64,000 nt of DNA from Mesostigma viride (lineage: Eukaryota > Streptophyta > Mesostigmatophyceae > Mesostigmatales > Mesostigmataceae), in NCBI GenBank assembly GCA_009746045.1, contig RPFO01000412.1, positions 1,336,313 to 1,400,312 on the forward strand, in the 5' to 3' direction. How positions within the stretch are numbered: the stretch's first letter is position 1; every line of letters begins with the position of its first letter. The notes beneath the pieces are model-generated. The model was given only the letters and a program-made list of their open reading frames with translations. It made no database searches and was not told the DNA's origin. A program made the translations under genes and the position numbers. Shown piece after piece: positions 47,001 to 56,064 of the stretch.

Positions 47001-49353
47001 TAGAACCTCTTGGTATGCAGAATCAGGGCCGCCCCCTGGCGCTGTCCAGTCATCCACTACTAAGGGGGGATAACAAGCCACTACTAAGGCGGTGTGGGTG
47101 AAATCTTGCTTGCCAAAGTTCCCCGTTTCCTGTATATTTTGCTGTTTGTTTGTCTAGTTTGTTCTACCTTCCTCAAGCGACTCCCCTGTCGTCGCCTTTT
47201 CTAATCTCTGGTGGCCTTGCTCCTGACACTTTGACTTTTCCTTGGGCTTCACAGTGTGGGTTCTTCCATTTCGTCGTCCTGCCACTTTTCGAGGCCTGGG
47301 TCAAGGTGAGTGTATCTGAGGTTAGCCATATTGACAAAAATTCATGGATGCAAAGCCTGAGGCTCCAACAGTATTTTTTTGCCCCCTTTTCCTCCATACT
47401 AAATATATTGCCCAACAATAATTCTGGACGACAACATGGCATATGCGGGAACTAATCATAGCCCTGCCACACATGCAGCAGTTAACAGTGGCCTTCAGGT
47501 TTCTCAATCCGCATTCGGAAGCAAGAAGCCTCCAGGGTGGGAGGGAGGGGAAAGAAACAATTGCGGATCATTGCCTGCCTAGCTTGCTTAAGGCATGGTC
47601 CGCCGACACACAAACTGACATCATCCTCCATTTAAGTAACACCGGCATGCGTCACACGCCGGCCTGAACAGTGCTGAAAATGCCACTACAAACAACGTGG
47701 CCACGCACCCCCAGGCTTGTGCGTTAACGGTACAGGTAGTTGTACAAGGTTCCCAAGACTGACAAACATAAAACTCGCCCATCGACCCCTTGGGCCGGTC
47801 CGAATCCACTGTACAATAATTAATCACGACTCACTAAAGAACCCAAATCAGTCAAATATTCGTTAAGCAACCAGTTGGCCCTACAGGTCCCCAGCTAACC
47901 TCAGCTGGTGCAACCAAATACGAATCTTTGCAAGTAAGTCGTATAAGACCTACAATTAATTTTCTCGGACCACTCATTAATAGCCACCGACCCTTATAAA
48001 CAACCGGGTCACCCAAGGAAAATTCGGGCGAACAGGAAACCATTTGTACAGATCGAATTAGTCAGCCCATGTCGCAGACAGCCTTCCACATGCAAGCCAA
48101 GGCATAGCGGCCCTATCTTTCCCGCATGCATTAATTAAACTATATTCAGAGAGAACCGGCCCTCGTAGGAAGGCCACACAGCATAGCTGGGGAAACCTCA
48201 CCTTTCAGAACTAGTGAGTACATAGTGCATGCCCCCAATCAACAGATAAGAAAGGGGTGGGTGGGCAGGTGGAAGTAACTACCCAGACGACAAACTGCCT
48301 TTGGCTCTATTCCCCTTCAGCCAAGCTGTACAGCCGTCGACACCAGTCCTGTCATTCACTCTCCGTGTAATGGAAGTTAAATGGACCTTCAATATTTGCC
48401 ATTGTCGTGGCTGGTCCAAGTAGGACTGAGTTGTTTGTCCACTGGCTTGAGTGTCAATAAGCCGGCAGCACTCGAGGTGATATTTTTGCTGTCTAAAGCA
48501 TTATTTAGAGGCAGTCAGTCGGCACCTAACCCATGCCGACAGCCATACCTTAACCTCAAGCACGGCATCATAAGACGCAACGTCAATGCTGCGTGCGACT
48601 TTGTTATCTGTGCCTGCACTTGTTGGCTATTGCAATATGATTAAAGTGAGTACTTGCCAAAAAATCCTGTCTCTCAAATTCCAGGGGTTCTCTATAATTC
48701 ATTGCTGAAACTACACCTGCGACGTAAACAGTGTTGACCTCACACACTTGCTAATGGAACGACCTCATCAACATGCCACCCCTTCCAGTTGTTAGAACAC
48801 CTTGTTGGATACAAGTGTCATGAATACTGAACTGTGTTTGTGGAAGTTTGTGCAATACTTGTGTCTGTGCGTGCGTGCTGACTTGCAGTTTGTTTAAGAG
48901 TTTTTGCGACAGGAAAGTGCATTATTCATGTTGCTGTGTCATGCACAAACCCAAAAGAATAAGATGCAGTCCTACCTTGGAGCATTCTTAGGATTTTCCG
49001 ATTCGATAATTGGTTAGTCTGCTGGCGTGATTTATTTCTGTTACTTATGTGTGGAATGTGATAAGCTGGCATCGTGTGCCGTGCTGTGACTGGCATGTGT
49101 GGCAGCAGTAACTAGTTCATTAATCTACATGTAGACTGTGTCACGAGAGCTAAGTCCTCAGTGGGGTGGGTATGGGATGGGGTGGATGGAGCTAGCTTGT
49201 GCCGGAATGTTCCTGACAAGTTGCACATGTGTGCAACTGCTGCTGCTGCTGCTGCACAAGTCGCAGGCCTTTCCCAGGTCGTCACCGCTGCTGAGAAACC
49301 TGCAAGTGAATGCCGAATTTTGGAGGACAGAGATGAAAAAACTAGAAACATGA
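20778..49353 (+). CDS. Membrane receptor-type class I 3',5'-cyclic nucleotide phosphodiesterase (TM - Cache-like - TM - HAMP-like - PDE), 13 exons
   Basis: Exons: 20778-21050, 22336-22804, 24751-25051, 31881-32184, 33580-33723 (least certain), 34415-34636, 35341-35879 (start uncertain), 37082-37319, 39863-39970, 44133-44284, 46180-46327, 47255-47305, 49267-49353. Phases match at every joint, giving about 1011 residues. TM1 is about residues 42-60. An extracellular Cache-like region follows and ends in LTLILAVPVKAL. TM2 is about 415-437, then a HAMP-like ISRAMRAIT segment and a helical linker. The catalytic domain (about 720-1011) has YHCGAHVADV, HDYKHPGHNN, LYNDNSILE|NFHLAEAF, VLATDLKRHF, IKVADLG|HACKP, EEFYLQGDAER, VSPFMDR, KTQ|CGFFHF and a final NAEFW. 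All metal ligands (H764, H800, D801, D915) and the purine-clamp Gln966 are present. It would hydrolyse cAMP and/or cGMP at the inner membrane face under an extracellular signal. Introns make up 25.5 kb of 28.6 kb. Confidence 0.87.
23330..24480. repeat. 1.1-kb G/A homopurine tract in phosphodiesterase intron 2
   Basis: The + strand is almost only G and A: poly-G at about 23380-23411, then (GGGGA)n, a block of (GAGGC)n at 23688-23855, then (GGGGAGGAGA)n to about 24450. This is a strong candidate for G-quadruplex or triplex DNA. Open frames of nearly 400 codons on both strands are low-complexity artefacts. Confidence 0.96.
26683..31804. repeat. 102-bp minisatellite, about 50 copies, phosphodiesterase intron 3
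   Basis: The unit starts CATGTCTTCTCCTCTACC and repeats exactly every 102 bp (26683, 26785, and so on). Variation is confined to a few sites: CACCC/CATCC, GCGAAC/GTGAAC, CCCACTG/CCTACTG, CCTGTT/CCGGTT. Two copies near 29738 and 30048 carry one extra C. Because 102 is 3 x 34 and the unit lacks stops, it yields open frames of more than 1100 codons on the + and - strands. The array ends 76 bp before the exon 4 acceptor at 31880, so it is intronic. Confidence 0.97.
32740..33185. repeat. Degenerate tandem repeat (about 47 bp) in phosphodiesterase intron 4, split by a foldback element
   Basis: Copies built on TTGTATATGCTAGACGCATG and TAGGATGGAACCGCT lie at 32740-32905 and again at 33110-33182. The foldback element at 32931-33075 sits between the two blocks. 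Confidence 0.8.
32931..33075. mobile_element. Foldback/MITE-like palindrome, about 145 bp
   Basis: The arms, about 32931-32993 and 33008-33075, are complementary over about 60 bp with few mismatches. They run from CACTGCGGTCATTAGG at the left to CCTAATTGCTGCAGTG at the right and share CTATTTAGC and ACTCGCCGGTACACTCAA blocks. The short loop contains GTTAGTGTCGCG. No coding capacity. A target-site duplication was not evident. Confidence 0.75.
36560..36692. repeat. 48-bp tandem repeat, 3 copies, phosphodiesterase intron 7
   Basis: Copies of GTTTACATATTCTTTTAGCC with GTTGAACAA-type linkers, the last two 48 bp apart (36605 and 36653). AT-rich and intronic. Confidence 0.85.
38840..38995. repeat. 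About 30-bp degenerate repeats in phosphodiesterase intron 8
   Basis: Repeated GGTGGATCATTTTTGGGTGCATGA-like units (GGTGGATCAT, TTTTTGG, ATGACCGG). Strongly diverged copies. Confidence 0.55.
40528..41232. repeat. Compound microsatellite in phosphodiesterase intron 9: (CCGA)n(CAAA)n(CCAA)n(CA)n(CCCACCGA)n
   Basis: Blocks in order: CCGA at 40528-40550, about 380 bp of CAAA at 40559-40938 with a CCAA interruption near 40823-40856, CCAA at 40945-41007, CA at 41007-41043, then CCCACCGAC-type repeats to 41230. The motifs appear to grade into each other by single-base change. Confidence 0.97.
42005..44062. repeat. Compound satellite in phosphodiesterase intron 9: (CCCA)n, (GCAAGACY)n octamers, (GACC)n, (GCCC)n
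   Basis: CCCA repeats lie at 42045-42105. A GCCTGC-rich segment follows at 42140-42265. An octamer array GCAAGACT/GCAAGACC runs from 42268 to about 43405, with GCATGACT, GCAACACT and GCACGACT variant blocks and one 30-bp AT-rich interruption at 42475-42505. ACCGACCC-type repeats and a pure (CCGA)n run follow, at 43490-44015, then (GCCC)n to 44062. The exon 10 acceptor lies 70 bp further on. Confidence 0.97.
45330..45400. repeat. 25-bp direct duplication in phosphodiesterase intron 10
   Basis: GCATGAGACACTTGTACATC plus ATGAG occurs twice in direct succession. Otherwise intron 10 (44285-46179) shows no structure. Confidence 0.8.
49130..49190. other. LINE-related remnant in phosphodiesterase intron 12
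   Basis: The string AAGTCCTCAGTGGG followed by GGG(A/T)ATGGGATGG matches the block at about 52636-52665 that sits beside the LINE copies. This suggests a short old insertion just upstream of the last coding exon. Confidence 0.35.
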
Positions 49354-49360
49354 GGGGCAG

Positions 49361-49893
49361 CCATCTACGTCGGCCACAAGCCCTGGCATGCGACCGCCGC
49401 GGCCCCAAGGACTCCAGACGCCCCAGCTTAGGGGAATACAGCAGTAGTGTAGAATAGATAGACCGTGGCCATGTACAAGTAAGCGTCCTACAGGCTCTAT
49501 ACCAGCTGGTTCACGAGTCTTATTTAGCCATGTACATGTGTGCCTATGATGTGCCACATTCCAGATGATGCCTAGCTTTATCTAGTTATGCTGTGCCCAT
49601 GCAGAGAGCTGCTCTCTGCTGAGATGCCACGCTCTAGCTCTTGTATAGCTATGCTGATCTTCCCCCCCGATGACGGGCTCCCCTTAGCTGGGTGTTGCCC
49701 GAGACTCGGGGGGGTGCAGGTGCCCTGATGCACCTAGAGCAAGTGTCGTTTACATTCCCACCCTTGCAGGAAGTAGCTTAGAATGTATTATAGGCCATAT
49801 GCCCCTTCTCAAGGGCTATGTGCTACATATTTGCTAGTATATGTGCTACATATACTCCCAACGGAGTTATGTTCCTAATTAATTAATTAATAA
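49361..49893 (+). mobile_element. 5'-truncated LINE copy with 11-bp target-site duplication, inserted just after the phosphodiesterase stop codon
   Basis: ATGAGGGGCAG occurs at 49350-49360 and again at 49894-49904, flanking 533 bp. That segment ends with the hairpin ACTCC-CAAC-GGAGT and a TAATTAATTAATTAATAA tail. About 270 bp of it match the 3' untranslated region of the LINE at 52014-52293. The left 100 bp encode a short LINE C-terminal remnant. The left duplication contains the TGA stop of the phosphodiesterase. Confidence 0.8.
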
Positions 49894-49904
49894 ATGAGGG
49901 GCAG

Positions 49905-50110
49905 ATTCGCCTTGAAATAGATCGACTTTAGAGGCAGTGAGTTTCTTGCCACTAGGATCTTTTTGGACTTCCTGAAAGCTTTGCACTGGGGAGCCCTGTG
50001 GAACATTGAGTGAAACATCTACTGGTCGCTTGATGAAGGTTGTATACTGCCATCTTCCTTCCAGATAGCGCACCATCACCGTGCCCACCCCGCCCACACA
50101 CCTGCGTCTG
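49905..50110 (-). CDS. Possible exon of an unidentified minus-strand gene
   Basis: Between two LINE insertions, the minus strand reads as compositionally normal protein (RYLEGRWQYTTFIKRPVD, then LNVPQGSPVQSFQEV) after a plausible acceptor GACGCAG near 50101. It runs to the LINE copy at 49893, where a stop arises in the tail. No family was recognised. It may instead be the native 3' untranslated region of the phosphodiesterase gene read backwards. Upstream exons would have to lie beyond the LINE at 50170-52293. Confidence 0.28.
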
Positions 50111-50169
50111 GCAAGACTGTTTTCTTGTCCAATGCCTGATAGTCATGTAACTTGGTGAACTAGCAGCAG

Positions 50170-52013
50170 CAGCTCGACCAGTGGTATTCCTCCCAGTCCC
50201 GGCTGCTCGGCGACCCCCCGCCGCCTCCGCCGCTTGGCCCTCTGGCGGCCGCACGCCTGGCAGTAGCGCCTGCGGACGTCCCTGCGCCGCCCACGCCGCC
50301 CGTCGCTGAGCAGGACTACACGTACCCAGCCCTGACGGAACCCCTGGCCAGCCGACCCCAACGAGCTCCCGCCGTTCACCGAGCTCGAGCTGAGCACCGC
50401 CGCCAAGCAACTCCGCTTCTATGCCGCCGTTGGACCCGACCAACTCCCAGCCCCGGTGATTAAGCTGACGGCGCTCACGGGGTTCCTGCTTGACGTCTGC
50501 AACCGGATCCTGCTTGCCGACGTGCCGCCGATTCCTGAGTGGCAGCACAGCTACCGTATTATGCTGTACAAAAACAAAGGTTCCCCTGACGACCCCGCCA
50601 ACTACAGAGGAGTCTGCATCCAGAGCGCCGCACTCAAGTTGTTCATGCGCATGATCCTCAACCGCCTTCGTTCTGCTCTCGATCGACTGTCACCTTGGGG
50701 AAAGTCAAATGGGCTTCCGTCCTGGGCGCAACACTGTCATGGCCATCTTCGTCGCGCGTCGCCTCTTCGAGGAAATCGCTCTCCTGCAACCTGGTGAGTT
50801 TCCCGCCATCCTGATCTTCGTCGACTTCATCAAGGCTTTTGATTCTGTCCTCTGGGACGCTCTATGGGCTGTACTTGCTCGCGCTCGCGTCCCCACTCCC
50901 CTGATTAGCGTCATCCGCACGCTGTATGAGGGGTCGACCACTTCGGTGCGCACTCAACACGGCATTACCCCGCCTTGCCCACTGCAGACCGGCGTCTGGC
51001 AGGGTTGCGTCCTGTCGCCGTACCTGTTTATTATTGTAGTGGATTATGTTATGCGCCAGGCACGTGCTCGCTTTGCTAGCATCACAGGCCGTGCCCCTGG
51101 CCTAGCGATCACGAACGAGCTTGGGGAAGGGGGGCCGACTAACAAGCAGAATTTACTAGCTGACCTCATTTATGCCGACGACATCACGCTCATCGAGAAG
51201 CCGGGGTCTGCCCAACTTTGGCTGGACTGCCTGGCGCTCGAGGCTCGGGCGGTTGGTCTATAAATCAGCCCCAAAACGGAGGCCCTGGCCCTCGGCATGG
51301 CAGGGCCCCCACCCACACTCCGCCTCTTAGACGATGCCGAGGTCAACTACCCTCCTTCAGGCCGCTTCAAGCTGCTCGGCAGTTGGCTTCCCGACTGCGA
51401 GGACGACATGACGACACGGATCGGCATGGCGTGGGCGCACCTCCATGACCACCGCCGCTGGTGGAGCAGCCCCACTTTACCCCGGATCGTCAAGCAAGAC
51501 CTCTTCAAGGTCGTCATTCTGACGAATCATCCTGACCTACGGCGCCGAGACGTGGACACTGACGCACGAGCTGGAGCAACGACTCGACGGCGCCGTCACC
51601 AAGATGCTGCGCAAGGCCCTTAACATCCCCTTTGGTTTGCACATTAGTAATGAGGATTTGTACGCTGATTTGCCCTATGTTTCCCACATTATTAGGCACA
51701 GCCGCACAGGCGCCTGGGCCTAGCCGGGCACCTGGCCCGCACAGATCAGGTAGATACATCAGATAGACTAGCTGGCACCAAGCCCGCCCAGCCTGGGCGA
51801 TATGTCCTCACCTGGCGTGCCCCCGGCCGCGCGCGGCAGGGCCGCCACCCGTGGACTTTTTGTGATAGACTCGGCATGGACATGTGCTACACTAGACGTG
51901 ACGGGCTCACCCCCGGGCAGCCTCCTGGTTTGTCTGTAATATGGAGGCAGATGGTGCCTACAGAATTTAGCCAAGCCATGCCTATAACGGGACCCCCATG
52001 GATGTTGCATTAA
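50170..52013 (+). pseudogene. LINE reverse transcriptase ORF with frameshifts and a nonsense codon
   Basis: The pieces read in order: GPDQLPAPVIK and NKGSPDDPANYRGVCIQS (fingers), GFRPGRNTVMAIF, FVDFIKAFDS (motif A), GVWQGCVLSPYLF (motif B), LIYADDITLIE (catalytic YADD), then LTYGAETWTLTHELEQ and RRLGLAGHLARTDQVDT typical of the region C-terminal to LINE reverse transcriptases. Breaks: a frame change near 50690, an in-frame TAA at 51261-51263, a frame change near 51525 and another near 51700. No endonuclease domain is present, so the copy is also 5' truncated. It cannot make an active enzyme as it stands. Confidence 0.88.
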
Positions 52014-52293
52014 GAATTTAGCCATGCTATGCCATGCAGAGAGATGCTCTCTGTAGAGAAGCCATGGCCTAGCTCTTGTATAGCCATGATGATCTTCCCC
52101 CACATAACATACTCCCCCTTAGCTGGGCATAGTGTGAAGATTATGAGGGTGCAGGTGCCCTGGTGCACCTAGAGCAAGGGCCGCTTACATTCCCACCCTT
52201 GCAGGAAGTAGCCCAGAATGTGCCATATGCCCCTTCTCAGGGATATGTGCTACATGTACTCCCAACGGAGTTATGTTTCTAATTAATTAATTA
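50170..52293 (+). mobile_element. LINE (non-LTR) retrotransposon, defective, with 3' hairpin and TAAT tail
   Basis: The coding remains (see the pseudogene at 50170-52013) are followed by a 280-bp 3' untranslated region. It contains AGAGAGATGCTCTC, GCACCTAGAGCAAGG and CCCTTGCAGGAAGTAG, all shared with the copy at 49361-49893. The element ends in ACTCC-CAAC-GGAGT and (TAAT)n at 52255-52293. No flanking duplication was identified. Confidence 0.85.
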
Positions 52294-52295
52294 AT

Positions 52296-52868
52296 GGTGC
52301 GCAAGGATAGATGGCAAGTACTAAGTGATGAAGGAGACCACCCCCAAGCCTGTGGGGGCTCCGCGTGTGACCAAGTATGGCATTCATAGCGATTCGGGCC
52401 GCGGTGCCCACCCCTGTAACTAGGACCTAGATAGCTTAAACCATCCATTCCATCCCATGTTCCCCTCCCACTGAGGACTTATGCTCACGTGACGCAGTCA
52501 CGTGTCTATTAATTAATTAATTAATTGGTGAACTAGTTCATGCAACAGGCACACACCCTCTTCACCAATCTTGTTGGGCATGCTCCTGAGTTAATTAATT
52601 AATTAATAGACACGTGACTGCGTAGTGTGAGCATAAGTCCTCAGTGGGAGGGGAACATGGGATGGAATGGATTAATTAATTAATTAATAGACACGTGACT
52701 GCATGGAATGGATGGTGTAAGCTATCTAGGTCCTAGTTACAAGGGTGTGGGCACCGCGGCCCGAATCGCTATGAATGCCATACGCGGTCGCACGCGGAGC
52801 CCCCACAGACTTGGGGGTGGTCTCCTTCATGGCTTCATCACTACTTGCCATCTATCCTTGCGCACCAT
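52296..52868. repeat. Large imperfect inverted repeat with TAAT-tract borders
   Basis: 52296-52520 and 52610-52868 are reverse complements over most of their length. They share the CCATCTATCCTTGCGCACC, ATAGCGATTCGGGCC(G)CGG and AGGACTTATGCTCACGTGAC-type blocks. A spacer of about 90 bp separates them, and (TAAT)n tracts occur at 52509-52527, 52593-52608 and 52671-52688. The right arm runs into the LINE fragment that follows. Confidence 0.85.
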
Positions 52869-53598
52869 CGACAACACCTTGAAAAGGCCTTTTTTTTACA
52901 TAAATTATGGCCCATGTTCAAGGTCCTCGTCCTTCCTGTTCTCACGTATGGGGCCGACACGTGGACCCTCACCGCCGACCTGCAGCCCGCAAGCTGGACG
53001 GCGCGGTCACCGACCAACATGCTGTGTTCCATTTTCAGAGTAGGATATGCTGCTCATGTCCGCAATGAGGACCTGTACCAGGGCATGCCATATATCACCA
53101 GCACCATTAAGCAGCGACGCCTGCAGCTCGTAGGGCACCTAGCTCGCACCAACCAGGTAGACACCTCACGTGGCCCCCCCGCAGGACTGCGACCAGCTCA
53201 GCCTGGCCGGCAGTGACCTCCTGACGTGGGCCGGGCCCAGTGATGTTAGACGCCGCAAGGCCCGCACCTTCAAAGAACAGCTAGTAGAGGACATGGGGGG
53301 CCTAGGCCTCTCCGTGATTTGGAAGAAGATGGAAAAGGCCAAGTGGGCCCAGGTCATAGAGGACAACGAGCCCCCCCCAGTGGGGAAGCGCCCGCGTGTG
53401 CAAACCCGTAGGAGGCACGCCAGACAGCTCCCCTAGACTAGGGCAGCGTGAGGCTGTCTAGATAGATGTTGTCGTTAGAATGCTGTTAGATAGATGTCGT
53501 AGGTATTAGACCGGTAGGACTGTTTGCACCCATCCATCCATCCATCCATCGGGGTTAATGCTCCGTGACTCCCCAACGGGAGCACGAGTCTAATTAAT
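52690..53598 (+). mobile_element. Second LINE fragment, C-terminal region and 3' tail
   Basis: The sequence reads VSYLGPSYKG, then VLPVLTYGADTWTLTADL, then RRLQLVGHLARTNQVDT, then (after a frame change near 53170) VRRRKARTFKEQL and MEKAKWAQVIEDNE. This parallels the end of the LINE at 50170. A stop follows at about 53434. The 3' end carries GTGACTCCCCAACGGGAGCAC and TAATTAATT, a sister of the other family tails. A (CCAT)n run lies at 53530-53549. Confidence 0.8.
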
Positions 53599-53599
53599 T

Positions 53600-54560
53600 G
53601 GCCCATGGCAAGCTTATTGTCAGATTGACCTAGTAGGATTGGATCCCACCACTCCCCAGGGATGTGTCTCGCTAGTGGTGGAGTAGTTGAGTCAAAATGT
53701 TAAGTTTACATGCTACTCCCTGTTAACTCCAGATCCAAGGCCAAAACTGGCCACCAAAACCACTTGCACTTGCATAGAAACAATAGTTGATCTCAGATTA
53801 TGCTGTAACTTTGCAGTGGTGATGAATAATAGTTGTTCTGACCTTGTACAAAGTTCTACGCCATTTGGACCCCCTAGTTGGTGACAAATGCTAGCAAAAT
53901 TTTGCTAGCATTTTTCATTAATGGCCATTTAAAATCAATATTTAACCCAAATAACGTCAGAATGCCACCAAAACTTATTGCCGTCAAGCCAGCACCTGAA
54001 GCAAGGTCTCAACAAGTCATGAGCGAAAATTCAGATCATGCAGAGCCCAAAATGGTGACATTTGCCAGCAATTGTCACCATTTTTTGCTTTTTTACTCAC
54101 AATTTTAACAACATTAACCACCAAAACATTCTCCAAGCTGGGGCACATCATTTAAATCTTTGCAGGCAACTCAAGAATGGCTAGTACAAACAGTGTGCAA
54201 AAACTTGGTGCATGTGAATGCCTGAGTGGTGACCATTGCTAGCAGAATCCATCATGTAAGGTAGGCATTGCCAGTATGCCACAAAGCTGTGATGTGCAGT
54301 GCATGTCCATATGTATACCCCATGACACCATGCCTGTAAACTACTTGGCACATTGCAAAATGGGAAGGAAAGGTGAATAATACATGCCACATCACTAACA
54401 CAGCCATTTGAATGCTACCAACACGAACCATGCATGATATACACTACGTGTACAGTAATACATGTCGAGAATATGCCTAGCGAGCATATCAAGGTGCAGT
54501 GACCCCAACGCTGGCACATGTCACCTGGCATCCACGTATGCTCACATGATATGGCATTGG
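53600..54560. other. Subtelomeric stretch without a supported gene
   Basis: AT-rich sequence with repeated motifs TGGTGACAAATGCTAGCAAAA (about 53879) and GGTGACATTTGCCAGCAATT (54054). These resemble the satellite units at 57170-57700, suggesting diverged members. A perfect 28-bp palindrome lies at 53886-53913. Confidence 0.5.
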
Positions 54561-55480
54561 CATATCCCATGTCTCCATCTCTTGCACTTGTCCGCACCAA
54601 GCCACCCATGCAGCCACCTGGCCACCCACCCACACAACTGCTCACACACTTGCGCGCCCGTGCACCCAGACAGCCACCTGTCCTCCCACCCAGTGACCAA
54701 CCCAGCCAGCCAGCCGCGCACGTACGTACTAACCCACCTTATATAACCACGCGTGCACCTAGGCACCCAACCACGTACCTACCAACCCACTTGGACATCC
54801 ACCCACCCACCAAGGCACCTGCGCAACCCACACACCATGGTGCAACTAGGTAATAAGCAGGCATTCCCCTATCCGACGAGCCAACCACCCAACCACCCAA
54901 CCACCTAAACACCCAGCCAGCTGCATGGCCCCATATGCACCCGTCCGGCCACCCACAGTTGACCCACCCACGCACCTACCCACTCAACCACTCACTGCCC
55001 CCACACCCTTATACCCACTGACCCACCCACTGACCCACCCACACATATGCATTTTCTCAGCCAGCACCCCGGCACCGGCTACCTCACCCCAAACCTGCAC
55101 ATCCCTTCACCCGCGATAGGTGAGTCGGTCCCAACCATAAACCCATCCACGCATCCATATCTGTGCGCCCACCCATCCATCTACCCGTCCCTTCGCCCAC
55201 CCACCCACATCTAGTCATCTACTACACATCCACCAGCCACCAACCACCAATGGCCCACCCACCAACCCACCCACACACACACATCCCTAACCAACCAACC
55301 ACCAACCCACCAACCTCAAAAGCGTGCAGTTGTTTCACTCATGCATCCAACAACCCACCCACTTCAAAGTCCCCAAAGCCTATCTTTCATCACCCAGCCA
55401 CCTAGGCATCTGTCAATAACCGACCGCCCTTGCACTCATCCACCCACCATGACCAGCCACTGAGCCACCCACCCTCTCCA
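54560..55480. repeat. CCAC/CCA-rich degenerate simple-sequence region
   Basis: Irregular runs of CACCCACCCACC, CCAACCACC and CCAGCCAGCC extend over about 900 bp with no regular period. This is probably an aged tetranucleotide array. Threonine/proline-rich open frames here are judged spurious. Confidence 0.7.
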
Positions 55481-55666
55481 ACTGCCTGTGCTCCCACCAT
55501 TCATAGGGATGAACTTGCCCTCGTTCACACTGGCCCACCTCAAACGCATGGGAACCCCATCTTCGCATCGACTTGTTCTCAGGTGTACCACATCTTCTTG
55601 ACAGTACTCCACCCTGTATATAATCTCGTCGTCCTCTAGACCGTAGACACCACGTCTGTCCTCCAT
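55436..55666 (-). CDS. Hypothetical small protein or first exon, 76 residues
   Basis: An ATG at 55666 opens a frame starting MEDRRGVYGLEDDEIIY and continuing RLRWASVNEGKFIPM. Its composition looks coding over the first 55 residues and becomes low-complexity afterwards, where it enters the CCAC-rich region. A GTCTGTACGCCGTACGG motif lies about 13-30 bp upstream. No family was recognised. Confidence 0.3.
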   Translation of the reverse strand: MEDRRGVYGLEDDEIIYRVEYCQEDVVHLRTSRCEDGVPMRLRWASVNEGKFIPMNGGSTGSWRGWVAQWLVMVGG

Positions 55667-56064
55667 GGTTACCGGGTTGGTCTGTACGCCGTACGGATGC
55701 GAAAAAATGCGGGATAACCGGCATATTTTAGGCCTCCGCGTATTATACGCGTACTTTACTTCATACTACGCGGTTTGGACTTAGAATTTTTCGGGGGTAC
55801 CAGCGGGCAGCGGGCACTGGCGCGGTGCCCAGGTTCTGGGCGCGGCGCGCTCACTGCACATTTGAGATTTTTACTAGTAGAAGTAGATGCGTACAGTTCT
55901 TTTCATAAAGCGCAAGCCTTGCAAAATGTTAGGCCGGTAGGAGCCCTAGCCTAATATGGATTTGTACTAGAGCACGCCATTTGTACTTCATTTTTCAAAG
56001 TTGCATTTCTATGCATCTAACATCTCAACTAAAGTCTTTGAGGAAGGGGAAGTTCATAGGACCT
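55667..56064. other. Intergenic stretch with a palindromic motif, no gene
   Basis: Holds the GTTGGTCTGTACGCCGTACGG motif (55676-55696), a GCGTATTATACGC palindrome nearby (about 55738-55750) and a GCGGGCAGCGGGC repeat. No supported gene was found. Confidence 0.4.

Noticed and set aside
49158-49364. Minus-strand frame over the last phosphodiesterase exon.
   Set aside because: The plus-strand exon ends the PDE domain with the expected NAEFW motif and a stop. The antisense frame has no recognised domain.
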